From Fusicatenibacter sp. (GTDB lineage: Bacteria > Bacillota > Clostridia > Lachnospirales > Lachnospiraceae): a stretch of 64,000 bases of DNA. Shown piece after piece: positions 36,362-46,180 of the stretch (its first letter is position 1; every line of letters begins with the position of its first letter). Location: positions 1-64,000 of the forward strand of contig JALEOU010000069.1 of assembly GCA_022766945.1 (NCBI GenBank), read 5' to 3'. The position numbers and the translations under genes are program-made. Below the pieces are notes generated by a model that worked only from the letters and a program-made list of their open reading frames with translations, had not been told where the DNA came from and ran no database searches.

Positions 36362-36405
36362 TTCACCCGAATTTAATTACCGGACTCTAATGAACTGAAC
36401 CTTTC

Positions 36406-36460
36406 AAGAGCTGTTGCAGCAGTAGCCAGATAAGCTTCCGATGCAGCAGCTCTTATTTTG
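36406..36460 (+). terminator. Hairpin between metF and the DUF362 gene
   Basis: AAGAGCTG (36406-36413) pairs with CAGCTCTT (36447-36454), with further partial pairing inside (TGCA). It is followed by ATTTT. The stem is good but the T-run is short, so termination may be partial. Confidence 0.5.
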
Positions 36461-36496
36461 AATATACTAAGGGGCAAAATAAGGAGGATCTTTCAG

Positions 36497-37621
36497 ATGG
36501 AAAAATCAACCGTATATTTTACTGATTTTCGATGTCCTGTAGGAACCAGTCAGCTTGACAAGCTGAAACGTCTCTGTATCGCTGCAGGCATCAGACAAAT
36601 CGACATGGATGGAAAATTTGTCGCAATCAAGATGCATTTTGGCGAGCTGGGCAATCTGGCGTTTCTGCGCCCGAACTATGCCAGAGCAATTGCGGAACTG
36701 TGTAAAGAGCAGGGAGGACTTCCGTTTTTGACAGACTGCAACACGCTGTATCCCGGAAGCAGAAAAAATGCGCTGGAACATCTGGACTGCGCAAACCTCA
36801 ATGGCTTCAATCCGATCTCTACCGGATGCCAGATTATTATCGGAGATGGCCTTCGTGGTACCGATGAGGTGGAGGTTCCCGTGATAAACGGGGAATACTG
36901 CAAGACTGCCAAAATCGGACATGCCATCATGGATGCCGATATTTTTATCAGTCTGACACATTTCAAGGGGCACGAATCAACCGGTTTTGGCGGTGCAATC
37001 AAAAATATCGGTATGGGCTGCGGAAGCCGTGCCGGTAAAATGGATCAGCACAAAAACGGAAAGCCCGTTGTTCAGGAAAATCTGTGCCGCGGCTGCCGCC
37101 GCTGCGCAAAAGAATGCGGAAGTGATGCCATTACCTATCCAAACGGCAAAGCAGTCATTGATCATGAAAATTGTAAGGGCTGCGGCCGCTGTATCGGTGC
37201 CTGCAGTTTCGATGCTGTCTATAACCCCAACGACAGCGCCAATGAAATACTGGATCGCAAGATGGCCGAATACGCTCAGGCTGTCTGTCACGGACGTCCC
37301 TGCTTCCACATCTCTCTGGTTCAGGATATCAGTCCGAACTGCGACTGTCACGGAGAAAATGATGCGCCGATCCTTCCGGATATCGGAATGTTTGCAAGCT
37401 TTGACCCGATTGCCCTCGATCAGGCCTGTGCCGATGCCTGTCTCAGAGCAACACCGATCGAGAACAGTCAGCTTGGCGAGCACCTGGCGGAGCCTGGCTG
37501 GCACTGCCACCACGATCATTTCAAGGATTCCAATCCGAATATCGAATGGGAAGCCACCCTGGATCAGGGAGAAAAGATTGGTCTGGGAACCAGACAGTAT
37601 GAACTGAAGATTTTAAAATAA
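36497..37621 (+). CDS. DUF362 protein with two [4Fe-4S] ferredoxin motifs
   Basis: A 374-residue protein. Residues about 1-190 and 255-345 form the DUF362 core (VAIKMHFGELGNLAFLRP, FISLTHFKGHESTGFGGAIKNIGMGC, FASFDPIALDQACADAC). It holds an inserted two-cluster ferredoxin domain (CRGCRRCAKECGSDAI and CKGCGRCIGACSFDAV, about 197-240). An electron-transfer role is clear from the clusters, but the reaction is unknown. AAGGAGG precedes ATG 36497. Lying right after metF, it may supply or take ferredoxin electrons for the same pathway; this link is only by position. Confidence 0.85.
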   Translation: MEKSTVYFTDFRCPVGTSQLDKLKRLCIAAGIRQIDMDGKFVAIKMHFGELGNLAFLRPNYARAIAELCKEQGGLPFLTDCNTLYPGSRKNALEHLDCANLNGFNPISTGCQIIIGDGLRGTDEVEVPVINGEYCKTAKIGHAIMDADIFISLTHFKGHESTGFGGAIKNIGMGCGSRAGKMDQHKNGKPVVQENLCRGCRRCAKECGSDAITYPNGKAVIDHENCKGCGRCIGACSFDAVYNPNDSANEILDRKMAEYAQAVCHGRPCFHISLVQDISPNCDCHGENDAPILPDIGMFASFDPIALDQACADACLRATPIENSQLGEHLAEPGWHCHHDHFKDSNPNIEWEATLDQGEKIGLGTRQYELKILK

Positions 37622-37684
37622 GGAATTGATCACCCGAAATCAAATTCCGAAAAAATGCAGATTCCTCTCGCAATCAGTACACAG

Positions 37685-37764
37685 AAAACGGCAGCAAACG
37701 AAGGATTTTCCGTGCCGGACAGGTATTCCTGTTCCGTCTGGATCCTTGTTTTGCTGCCGTTTTT
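37685..37764. terminator. Long bidirectional terminator between converging genes
   Basis: AAAACGGCAGCAAA plus AAGGAT (37685-37706) pairs with ATCCTT plus TTTTGCTGCCGTTTT (37742-37764), with two mismatches. An inner hairpin GGACAGG/CCTGTTCC sits in the loop. Both strands end in T-rich sequence. It ends the DUF362 gene on one side and the CoA-transferase operon on the other. Confidence 0.75.
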
Positions 37765-37786
37765 CAGGAAATTGTGCCGGCCGCTT

Positions 37787-39298
37787 TCAGATCTCCACCT
37801 CAAACGGCAGCTGCTCCAGGACATCCTTTCTGACATCCACTCCCGGATAGACTTCGATCAGTTTAAGCCCCTTGGGGGTTAAGCGGAATACACAGCGTTC
37901 CGTCACGTACAGTACTTTTTGTCCGTTCTGAATCGCACGCTTCGCGGAAAAGCTGATGCTGCTTACCTGGTCAACAAATTTCGGGATCGTTCCCTCTTTT
38001 TGAATCGTCACAACACCCTTCTTCTGTGATACCTCCAGCCCTTTGGCATTAAATGTCATGCAAAAGACAACCGTCGGCGTCTTTGCCGTAATGTTCGCAA
38101 AACCTCCGATCCCGGCAAACGCACCCGGTCCCCGGTGTGCGTTGACGTTTCCCTGCCGGTCCACTTCCAGCGCACCCATAAAACAGATATCCAGTCCGCC
38201 GTTATCGTAAAGGTCAAACTGGTTCGCCATATCATAGACCGATGCCGCTCCGATCATCGCACCGAAGGCTTCCCCGGAAACCGGGAATCCCCCGATACCG
38301 CCCGACTCCACAGTCAGAGTAACCATGTCCAGCATTCCGTTTTTTCTCGCGTGTCTGGAAACCATCTCAGGGATTCCGATCCCAATATTGACAATATCAT
38401 CCACGCGCAGCTCCATCGCTGCTCTTCTTCCGATGATGTTTCCGACGGCACTGTTTTTCGACTGCCGCTCCGAAGCATTGTCTATTTTTTCATTCCATAC
38501 ATTCCACTCTTCATAGGGGATTTCAAAGCTTCCCGTCAGCGCAGCATAGGCTTCATTTCGCTTCTCGGGTTCCACTACGACAATCGCATCCACCAGACAT
38601 CCGGGAATGATGGCATTTCGGGGGCGTGTCGGTGTACTCACAAGACGATCTACCTGAACAATCACTTTTCCATGGTTCGCCTTTACCGCCTGGCAGATCG
38701 ACAGGGCATCGCCGGACATGAACATATCGTCAAATGAAATATTGCCTTTTCGGTCTGCTGCGGTTCCCTTAATCAGAGCAACCGTTATTTTCGGCAGCTT
38801 GTAGTAGAGAAATTCCTCTCCATCCACCTCCACGTATTTTACCAGCGAATCATCGATGGAAATCCGGTTAATTCCCGGACCGTCCTTCCGCGGATCCACA
38901 AAAATATCCAGTCCGACTTTGGAAAGTGCCCCCGGCAGTCCGCCTGCCTGTGCGCGAATGGCATGGGAAATACAGCCAAGCGGCAGATTGTATGCTTCAA
39001 AGCGATCTTCCAGTACCAGCTTTTTGGTGCTCATCATCGCCCCAAAGTGTCCGCAGATCAGCCGGTCCACAGCGCCTTCCCGGATATATCCCTCCGCATT
39101 GTGTTCCTCATCCCAGACACCAAATCCAGCGCTGGAGACAACCGTCAGATGCCTTGGAGACTGCATTCTCTGATATCTCCGGTAAAGTGCCTCGTGCAGT
39201 TCCACCGGATTTTCGATCCCGACAAACGAATTCACACAAATGCAATCTCCATCCCTGATCAGGCGGATCGCCTCATCAGAACTCATAATTTCATACAT
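37787..39298 (-). CDS. Acetate/propionate CoA-transferase family enzyme
   Basis: A 503-residue fused alpha/beta CoA-transferase of the YdiF/propionate CoA-transferase type. The catalytic Glu is Glu331 in TLTVESGGIGG. The first half has the usual CVNSFVGIENPVELHEAL and the second NIGIGIPEMVSRHARK. It moves CoA between short acyl acids and acyl-CoA, commonly acetate with propionyl-, butyryl- or lactoyl-CoA; the substrate is not resolved. It lies 16 bases after the fucosidase gene, so it is probably the last gene of that operon, an odd partner for glycosidases. Confidence 0.88.
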   Translation of the reverse strand: MYEIMSSDEAIRLIRDGDCICVNSFVGIENPVELHEALYRRYQRMQSPRHLTVVSSAGFGVWDEEHNAEGYIREGAVDRLICGHFGAMMSTKKLVLEDRFEAYNLPLGCISHAIRAQAGGLPGALSKVGLDIFVDPRKDGPGINRISIDDSLVKYVEVDGEEFLYYKLPKITVALIKGTAADRKGNISFDDMFMSGDALSICQAVKANHGKVIVQVDRLVSTPTRPRNAIIPGCLVDAIVVVEPEKRNEAYAALTGSFEIPYEEWNVWNEKIDNASERQSKNSAVGNIIGRRAAMELRVDDIVNIGIGIPEMVSRHARKNGMLDMVTLTVESGGIGGFPVSGEAFGAMIGAASVYDMANQFDLYDNGGLDICFMGALEVDRQGNVNAHRGPGAFAGIGGFANITAKTPTVVFCMTFNAKGLEVSQKKGVVTIQKEGTIPKFVDQVSSISFSAKRAIQNGQKVLYVTERCVFRLTPKGLKLIEVYPGVDVRKDVLEQLPFEVEI

Positions 39299-39314
39299 AA
39301 CTGCTTTTTCTCCC

Positions 39315-40688
39315 TTAATACACTTTGATTTCTTTTAAAAATACCTCATCCCTTGCTGCCGTAATCTGTACTCGCAATCTGTGAATGGCATCGCCGGAAT
39401 CATTGATCAGCGGGTTCTGCAGCGCAAACGGATCGTGAAGCTGACAGATCTTCTTATGTCCAATGCAGGTTCCCTGATACAGCGGATACTGTCTGCCGCT
39501 GCCGGACTCTGCCGTGATGCGGAAGCTTTCCACCCTCTGCCCCTTTGCGATTTCTTCTTTCAGTACAATATACTTCAATTCCCTGACCGGCTGCTCCAGG
39601 GTAATCTGATAGACCGGCTGCGTCAAAGGTTCTCCCTGCAGCTTTTCCACGCAGGCCAGGCGTTCCGCACCGAATTCTTTTCGGATCAGATCTCCCAGTT
39701 CCTTCAGACGTTTTACATCCCTTTCATCAATCAGTCCCTCTGTGGTAGGCGGTACATTCAGATTAAGGCATGCATTGGCACCTACGCTGGACAGATATGT
39801 TAAAAAGAGCCTCTCCAGCGAATGGGGATTCTCCTCTTTATGCCAGAACCACCCGGGACGGATCGACATGTCGATCTCCGCAGGGGTATAGGTCAGCCCC
39901 TTCGAATAGAGTATATTGGGCATTGTCCCAAGCTCCTGTTCTGTATTATACAGGTAGGATAAATCTCCTTCAAAAGCCATCGGTCCCGGTCCCGTCTGCA
40001 CTCTGCTGTAGTGGCACAGTTCCGAAGGAACTACTGACCATTCCGCATGACGCGCCGCACCAGCCTCGTTTCCGCACCACCGAATATCCGGTCCGAAATC
40101 ATTGAAGATTACGGCATTGGGCTGATATTTGTGAATCAGATCGAAATAGCGTCCAAAATCATACTCCTGTTTCTTCCCGTTGGGGCCCTCCCCACAGGCA
40201 TTATCAAACCATACATAAAAAATCTCACCATACCCGGTCAGGAGTTCTGTAAGCTGATTGCAGAAATAATCGTTATAGGAGGGTGTCCCGTAAAGTTCGG
40301 AATTTCTGTCCCAGGGGGAAAGATAAAATCCAAATTTGATTCCGCCCCGTCTGCAGGCATCGGAGGCCTCTTTTACCACATCTCTTTGAAGCGGACTGTT
40401 TTTCACAGAATGCTCCGTATACCGGGACGGCCAGAGACAGAATCCATCATGATGTTTGGCTGTAAGCACCATACCCTTCATGCCCGCCGCTTTGATCGCT
40501 TCTTCCCACTGGTCACAGTCCAGCTTCTCAGGGAAAAAAACGGATTCCTCTTCCGTTCCCAGGCCCCATTCCCTGTCCGTAAAAGTATTCGGCCCGAAAT
40601 GAACAAACGCATATAATTCCATGTCAAACCAGTCCAGCTGCTTCCCGGACGGCTTCACTTCGGCTGCTTCTCTTAAAAATGGGATCAT
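39315..40688 (-). CDS. Alpha-L-fucosidase, GH29
   Basis: A 457-residue GH29 enzyme that removes alpha-L-fucose from glycans. The nucleophile is Asp162 in IFYVWFDNACGEG. LDWFDMELYAFVHFGPNTFTD and VLTAKHHDGFCLWPSRYTEHSVK are strong family marks. A C-terminal beta domain follows (about residues 340-457). It has no signal peptide, so it acts inside the cell on imported sugars. Its ATG overlaps the stop of the GH38 gene by four bases. Confidence 0.93.
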   Translation of the reverse strand: MIPFLREAAEVKPSGKQLDWFDMELYAFVHFGPNTFTDREWGLGTEEESVFFPEKLDCDQWEEAIKAAGMKGMVLTAKHHDGFCLWPSRYTEHSVKNSPLQRDVVKEASDACRRGGIKFGFYLSPWDRNSELYGTPSYNDYFCNQLTELLTGYGEIFYVWFDNACGEGPNGKKQEYDFGRYFDLIHKYQPNAVIFNDFGPDIRWCGNEAGAARHAEWSVVPSELCHYSRVQTGPGPMAFEGDLSYLYNTEQELGTMPNILYSKGLTYTPAEIDMSIRPGWFWHKEENPHSLERLFLTYLSSVGANACLNLNVPPTTEGLIDERDVKRLKELGDLIRKEFGAERLACVEKLQGEPLTQPVYQITLEQPVRELKYIVLKEEIAKGQRVESFRITAESGSGRQYPLYQGTCIGHKKICQLHDPFALQNPLINDSGDAIHRLRVQITAARDEVFLKEIKVY

Positions 40689-43495
40689 CCTAACCTCTCT
40701 GTTTTCTCTTCCTGTCTCTTCAGTCCAAAAGTTACAATCTCATAAGGTGCAATCTGTCTGTGATACCAGCCATCGGGTGCACTTTTCATCGTTTCCCCTT
40801 CCTCTTCCAGAACATTGCTCGCATAGGCAGCGGATATCCATGCCATCTTTTTCATCCGGAGCAGCACCGGATGATTCGTCACATTGACAAAACGAACCAT
40901 GACATCACAGCCCTCGTCGGCCCCCTTGAATCCGGTCAGGGCAAGACCTTCACCCTCCCATTCCAGATAACTGTCGGATACCGATACTTCACCGATACAT
41001 CTGCTCTCAGAGTCTTCTTTTGCTTCCGGCTTCTCGTACGGCGGAACTGTGTCACAGCAACCGCAGGGTACCTGACAGTCCGTAAGACTGCTCTGAAATA
41101 AGTACCCTTCCCGGAAGGCATCTGCAATCCGATCCGCTGCAAAAGGAACAATTTCATATTTCATCGAGTACGTTCCCAAAAGCTGCGCATCCGGTGTCGG
41201 ATAAACGCCCCAGTCCCCCATCTCACCGGTGGAACGCAGCAGCGTAACTGCGATGGCATTTCCCTGATCCGGGAGAATCTCATATTCATACAGTCCGAAA
41301 TTCGCCACCAGAAGTCCGGCTTCCTTTCCGGATACCGCCACAAAATTCTGCTGATGTTCACAGCCGCTTGGATTCTTCCAGGTTTCTGCATGTCGGTTGG
41401 GCCGTTTTACCACTTCAAACACGGAATCTGCAAAATGACTGTCCGTTTCCTGTCCGGTGGGCACAATCACACGAATTCTGTGATCCCGCGCGGTATTGTC
41501 GATCGTTGTTTTCGCCAGAAGACCTTTCCCGCTCTTCTCCAGAGTCAAAAGGGTGGTAAGCGTCAGCGTTGTCATTTTCTTTGAGCGGCCGGATTTTCGC
41601 TTATGATACTCAAACATGCAGGCTCTCTCCTCATCGAGCATCTCATCCCCGGATTCCGGCACCTGCAGACTGCAGGTTACGGTAAAAGATGCTCCCACAG
41701 GCGTATCTTCCGTCAGTGCAATCTCTGCCTGGCCCTGACGGGTAGTGAACACTTCAGAGCCCTCTGTCTTTACAAAAATATACTCGTCTCCCACATCCTG
41801 GCATTCTTCAAACCAGCCGATTTCCGGATAGGATACACCGGTTTTCTTATCGGTCAGGGTATAACTGCCATCCGGTGCAATCTCGACTTTCAGAAATTCA
41901 TTTTCCATCGTATTCGGTGCCGTTACCAACGAGTCTTTTGGACCGGCGCAGACTTCTGTCCCTTTGGCAGGTTCCACTACAAAAGAGGCGTAACCAAGAG
42001 CGGGAATCGTCGCCTCAAAAGTAACCTTTACTTGTCTTGCCATATAGGGACGGCGGAAGCGGTCACAGGGAAGCGTATAACCGTAAGCTGCTCCTCCATC
42101 CTCGATCTTCGCTTCCACGGGATTTCCCACAGCGTCTTTTAATACAAATGCGGGAAGCTCCAGCGCTTTCATTGCTTCATATCCATCTGACAGCTTCGGC
42201 TGCCAGTCTCTCCTCCAGTCCAGAACCACACAGATTACCTGCGTTTTCTCCCATCCGGACCCATTAAACACGACAAAGGGACGTTTTTCATCCCCTGCAT
42301 CCGCAAAACACTGTTCCCCGATTCGGTCTGCCAGATAAGCTCTGCTCTCCCGGGCCAGTTCGTTCGCCACCTGGATGCTCTTATCAAAGCGGGTTGCCAT
42401 CTCCTTATTTACCTCATCCACACTGCAGTTGCAGATACTGTCATGGGGATGATTCTGCATCAGAGTTTTCCAGGCATATCTGAGCAGGTCTCTCGGATAC
42501 TCCTTTCCATTCAGGCATGCCAGAACAGCCATCGGTTCTGCCTGTCTCTCCAGCGCTGTTTCGCATTCACGGTTGCGGATCTTCAAATCCACACGGTTGG
42601 AACAGGTGTTTACCAGGGTCGTAAGACCGTCTGTCTTCTGGCCGGTGAGTTCGCCCGTCACAGTTGCGATCCCATCACCCATTTCCTCCCGAATCGCCCT
42701 CACATAAGTTGGAAAATCGGAATGTACAAATTCGATGTCCGGATACAGCCTTTTTGCCACTTCAATCGCCTGGCTCAGATCTTTCTGAACCGGCTGATGA
42801 TCACATCCGTTCATAAAGAGAAGGTGGCTGGTTCCCGCAAACTTTTCTGCCTTTTCCAGCCTGTCATCCCAGTATTTCTTTGCCTGTTGTTCCTCTGTCG
42901 GAATTTCCATTCCATTGCAGTACCAGTTTGCAAACAGAATGCCGGGCAGACGGCTTCCATCCGGAGACTGCCAGAACATCTCCGAGAACGGGGACTCGTA
43001 ATCATCGTTCTCAATCACCTGATTATTGGCCCCGATCGGCTTTACACCCCGTCCGAAAACCACCGCTTCCATACCGGCCTGTTTCAAAAGCTGCGGCATC
43101 TGTCCCGCATTGCCGAATGCATCCGGGAAATATCCGATTTTACAGTCTCTGCCATAAGCTTTTGCTTCCTGCGCTCCGACCAGGAGATTACGCACATTGG
43201 ACTCTCCGCTGGTCAGAAATTCATCCTGCAGAATATACCACGGCCCTATGACAAATCTGCCGTCCCGGATATACTTTAATAGTTTTTCCCGATTCTGCGG
43301 TTTGATCTCAAGATAATCGTCCAGTACAATCGTTTGACCATCCAGGTGAAAGCTCCTGTAATTTTCATCCTTCTCAAACAGTTCCATCGCATCATCAATC
43401 AGCTTCACCAGTCTGATTCGATGCTGCTCAAAAGCCATATACCACTCTCTGTCCCAATGGGAATGGGATATAATATGTACGGTTGTCTTCTTCAT
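40685..43495 (-). CDS. Alpha-mannosidase, GH38
   Basis: A 936-residue GH38 enzyme. Metal-binding residues are at the N-terminus (HIISHSHWDREW; His11, His13, Asp15), the nucleophile is Asp125 in KIGYFPDAFGNAGQMP, and NGCDHQPV is the later His motif. The length and layout (catalytic domain, helical domain near 290-380, C-terminal beta domains) resemble MngB, which cuts mannosyl-glycerate, but free mannosides are equally possible. It is cytoplasmic. It is coupled by 4-base overlaps to both the EamA transporter upstream and the fucosidase downstream. Confidence 0.93.
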   Translation of the reverse strand: MKKTTVHIISHSHWDREWYMAFEQHRIRLVKLIDDAMELFEKDENYRSFHLDGQTIVLDDYLEIKPQNREKLLKYIRDGRFVIGPWYILQDEFLTSGESNVRNLLVGAQEAKAYGRDCKIGYFPDAFGNAGQMPQLLKQAGMEAVVFGRGVKPIGANNQVIENDDYESPFSEMFWQSPDGSRLPGILFANWYCNGMEIPTEEQQAKKYWDDRLEKAEKFAGTSHLLFMNGCDHQPVQKDLSQAIEVAKRLYPDIEFVHSDFPTYVRAIREEMGDGIATVTGELTGQKTDGLTTLVNTCSNRVDLKIRNRECETALERQAEPMAVLACLNGKEYPRDLLRYAWKTLMQNHPHDSICNCSVDEVNKEMATRFDKSIQVANELARESRAYLADRIGEQCFADAGDEKRPFVVFNGSGWEKTQVICVVLDWRRDWQPKLSDGYEAMKALELPAFVLKDAVGNPVEAKIEDGGAAYGYTLPCDRFRRPYMARQVKVTFEATIPALGYASFVVEPAKGTEVCAGPKDSLVTAPNTMENEFLKVEIAPDGSYTLTDKKTGVSYPEIGWFEECQDVGDEYIFVKTEGSEVFTTRQGQAEIALTEDTPVGASFTVTCSLQVPESGDEMLDEERACMFEYHKRKSGRSKKMTTLTLTTLLTLEKSGKGLLAKTTIDNTARDHRIRVIVPTGQETDSHFADSVFEVVKRPNRHAETWKNPSGCEHQQNFVAVSGKEAGLLVANFGLYEYEILPDQGNAIAVTLLRSTGEMGDWGVYPTPDAQLLGTYSMKYEIVPFAADRIADAFREGYLFQSSLTDCQVPCGCCDTVPPYEKPEAKEDSESRCIGEVSVSDSYLEWEGEGLALTGFKGADEGCDVMVRFVNVTNHPVLLRMKKMAWISAAYASNVLEEEGETMKSAPDGWYHRQIAPYEIVTFGLKRQEEKTERLG

Positions 43496-44436
43496 CGTTC
43501 CGTCCTCTCTGTTTTAAAATTTACCACATAAATCCCGACGCACACCAAAATCAGTGCCAGGATACTCATAGCTCCGCTCGCCTGTTCCTGTTCTTCCAGA
43601 AGAAGGGCCGAAAGCAGCACTCCGAACACCGGATTCATAAAGCCAAATACCGTAACTTTCGATACCGGATTGTATTTCAGCAGAATTCCCCAGATGGAAT
43701 AGGCCACCGCAGACACCATCGCAAGATAAAACAGCAGACCCATCGCCGGAAGGGACACCTGCTGTATTCTTCCTCCCATGAGAAACCCGATCAGGATCAT
43801 CAGGATGCCGCCGGCGATAAACTGATATCCGCTCAGCATGACCGGATTGTATTTTGCCGAAAACCGTTTCAGAAACACCGAGGAAAAGGCATAGGCAACT
43901 GTGGAAAAAAAGATAAATCCTTCTCCCGTCAGGCTGATCTGAAAGTCCATTCCGCTTAAATTGATGAGCACAACCCCCAGAAAGCCGATAGCACAGCCGA
44001 TCATCTTTTGGGATGTCAGTTTTTCCTGGTGAAACAAAACACTTGCTACCAGAATCGCCACAAAAACATTCATGGCTTCAATAATGGAAGCTTTCACACC
44101 GCTGGTGTGGGCAAGTCCGACATAAAAAAATACGTACTGCAGCACCGTCTGCAGAAGGCTCAGCCACAGCACCGGAACAACTGCTTCCTTTTCCGGAAAC
44201 AGGAATTTTCTCGCGCTGATACTTCCGAGAACCACCGCCAGAATGCCCGCCAGCGTAAAGCGGCATCCCGCGAACAGGATCTGTGCTGCTGTGTCGGAGG
44301 CCTCAATCTCAAACAGCCGATAGCCGATCTTAATCCCCGGAAAAGCGCTTCCCCAAAGCGCACAGCACAGCAGTGCGCCAATCCAGACCACGCAGCTTTT
44401 CTGAAGCCAGGGTTCTGTTTTCTCTGATTTGTTCAT
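43492..44436 (-). CDS. EamA/DMT-family membrane transporter
   Basis: A 314-residue protein with about ten helices in two EamA repeats (LLCCALWGSAFPGIKIGY near residue 20 and FFSTVAYAFSSVFLKRF near 175). The family moves metabolites, often amino acids or sugars, across the membrane. Coupling to the GH38 gene suggests it handles a sugar or breakdown product, which is inference. AGGAG precedes the ATG. Confidence 0.85.
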   Translation of the reverse strand: MNKSEKTEPWLQKSCVVWIGALLCCALWGSAFPGIKIGYRLFEIEASDTAAQILFAGCRFTLAGILAVVLGSISARKFLFPEKEAVVPVLWLSLLQTVLQYVFFYVGLAHTSGVKASIIEAMNVFVAILVASVLFHQEKLTSQKMIGCAIGFLGVVLINLSGMDFQISLTGEGFIFFSTVAYAFSSVFLKRFSAKYNPVMLSGYQFIAGGILMILIGFLMGGRIQQVSLPAMGLLFYLAMVSAVAYSIWGILLKYNPVSKVTVFGFMNPVFGVLLSALLLEEQEQASGAMSILALILVCVGIYVVNFKTERTER

Positions 44437-44459
44437 TTTTTCTTCTCCTCATGACAGTC

Positions 44460-46016
44460 CTACATCAGCGGTGCGAAAATCCGCAGTACTTTTCCGATGC
44501 CCCGGTTCACGATACTCTGTTTTCGGTAATTCTGTTCCGTGACAGTCTGGCATTTCTCCAGAGTGTTCTGATAGTCCTCTTCAATCGCACGGACCTGTGA
44601 ATTGCAAAAAAGCACCACCCCGCACTCAAAATGGTGGTACAGACTGCGGTAATCCAGATTCACTGTACCAACCACCGCCTTCTCATCATCACTGACAAAG
44701 ATCTTGGCATGAACAAATCCGGGGGTATATTCATAGATGGAAACCCCCGCTTCCAGCAGTTCATTGTAATACGTCTTTGCCAGGCAAAAGGCCGTCTTCT
44801 TATCCGGGATATGGGGCATGATAATCTTTACATCCACACCCCGCTTTGCCGCATAAACCAGCGCCATGATCATCTCATAATCCAGAATCAGGTACGGGGT
44901 CATAATATGCACATATTTGCGGGCAGTATTTAAGATATCCATGTATACCCGCTTGCCGACCCGCTCGTCCCCAAACGGACTGACCCCATAGGGGATAAAA
45001 TAGCCGTCCTGACGGATTCCGGTCATCTTCGGTAACCGATATTTCTCATACTCCTCCAGTTTGGATTCCGATACATTCCACATTTCCAGAAACAGGTAGG
45101 TAAACCGCTCCACAGCTTTTCCCCTGATCATGATCCCGGTATCCTTCCAATGGCCAAACCGTTCCTTCTGGTTAATGTATTCATCCGCCAGATTCGTTCC
45201 CCCGGTAAATGCCACTTTTCCGTCAATCACCAGGATTTTTCTGTGATCCCTGTTGTTGTAATGAGAGGAAAATACCGGTTTGATCGGAGAAAACATCTTA
45301 CACTTAATTCCGTCTTCCTCCAAAAGGCGTGGATAAAAATAAGGGAGAAGCGACAGTACGCACATTCCATCGTACATGAAACGCACCTCCACACCCTCCT
45401 TTACCTTTTCTTTCAGAATCCGCAGAATGGAATTCCACATCACGCCTTCTTCCACAATGAAGAACTCCAGGAAAATGAATTTCTCCGCTTTTTTCAGCTC
45501 CGACAAAATATCGATAAACTGGTCATCACCCAACGGATAAAACACCGCTTCCGTTCCGTCGTAAACCGGACACTGACCATAATGGTACATATAATCTGAG
45601 AAGTGACTCATCTGCTCACTCTCACTCTCCAGACGCGCTCTGACCGGCTCCTCCTGCTTCACATAGGGACTCGTTTCTTTTGCCAGCTTATCCAGTCTCT
45701 TTTTGATATATTTCGTTCCCGGCTGCGTAACAATATAGAGGTAAAGCAGAGATCCAAACACCGGAAAGATCAGAATCGGAAGAATCCACACCAGTTTGAA
45801 ATCCGGATTCTGTCTTCCGTTAAACAGGTGAAGCGTCACAAGCACTCCGAGAATCACAAAGGCAGCATAAACCGCCAGGCTGTAGTCTCTCAGATACAGG
45901 TAGGCCGCAATCATCAGTCCGAACTGAATCAGAAACGCCAGCACAACAATCAGCGTTCTGCCATAAATGATGGTCTTGACTCCTTTGATTCCCTTTTCTT
46001 TCAGTTCACCCAGCAT
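44460..46016 (-). CDS. cls: Cardiolipin synthase
   Basis: A 518-residue phospholipase-D-type synthase that joins two phosphatidylglycerols. Two or three N-terminal membrane helices (about residues 18-95) are followed by two HKD sites, HRKILVIDGKVAFTGGTN (about 250) and HAKIFVSDDEKAVVGTVN (about 430). The start at 46016 (MLGELKEKG) has GGGAGG upstream; the frame to 46181 covers the promoter and is rejected. Confidence 0.93.
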   Translation of the reverse strand: MLGELKEKGIKGVKTIIYGRTLIVVLAFLIQFGLMIAAYLYLRDYSLAVYAAFVILGVLVTLHLFNGRQNPDFKLVWILPILIFPVFGSLLYLYIVTQPGTKYIKKRLDKLAKETSPYVKQEEPVRARLESESEQMSHFSDYMYHYGQCPVYDGTEAVFYPLGDDQFIDILSELKKAEKFIFLEFFIVEEGVMWNSILRILKEKVKEGVEVRFMYDGMCVLSLLPYFYPRLLEEDGIKCKMFSPIKPVFSSHYNNRDHRKILVIDGKVAFTGGTNLADEYINQKERFGHWKDTGIMIRGKAVERFTYLFLEMWNVSESKLEEYEKYRLPKMTGIRQDGYFIPYGVSPFGDERVGKRVYMDILNTARKYVHIMTPYLILDYEMIMALVYAAKRGVDVKIIMPHIPDKKTAFCLAKTYYNELLEAGVSIYEYTPGFVHAKIFVSDDEKAVVGTVNLDYRSLYHHFECGVVLFCNSQVRAIEEDYQNTLEKCQTVTEQNYRKQSIVNRGIGKVLRIFAPLM

Positions 46017-46091
46017 CTTAATTCCTCCCTGCTTTTCCGTTGAACATTTACCACTTTTCGCGCTTTCGATCTTTCGTGTGACACTACGGCA

Positions 46092-46120
46092 ATTATAGCA
46101 TTTTCCCGCCTGTTTGTCAT
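46092..46120 (-). promoter_or_regulatory. Sigma-A promoter of the cardiolipin synthase gene
   Basis: On the minus strand ATGACA (46120-46115), 17 bases and TATAAT (46097-46092) form a strong promoter about 75 bases before the start codon. Confidence 0.7.
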
Positions 46121-46180
46121 TAACAGATCTCGACGCAGACGCGCTCCCTCTGTTTCGCGTATAATCTGAACAGGAGCTCA

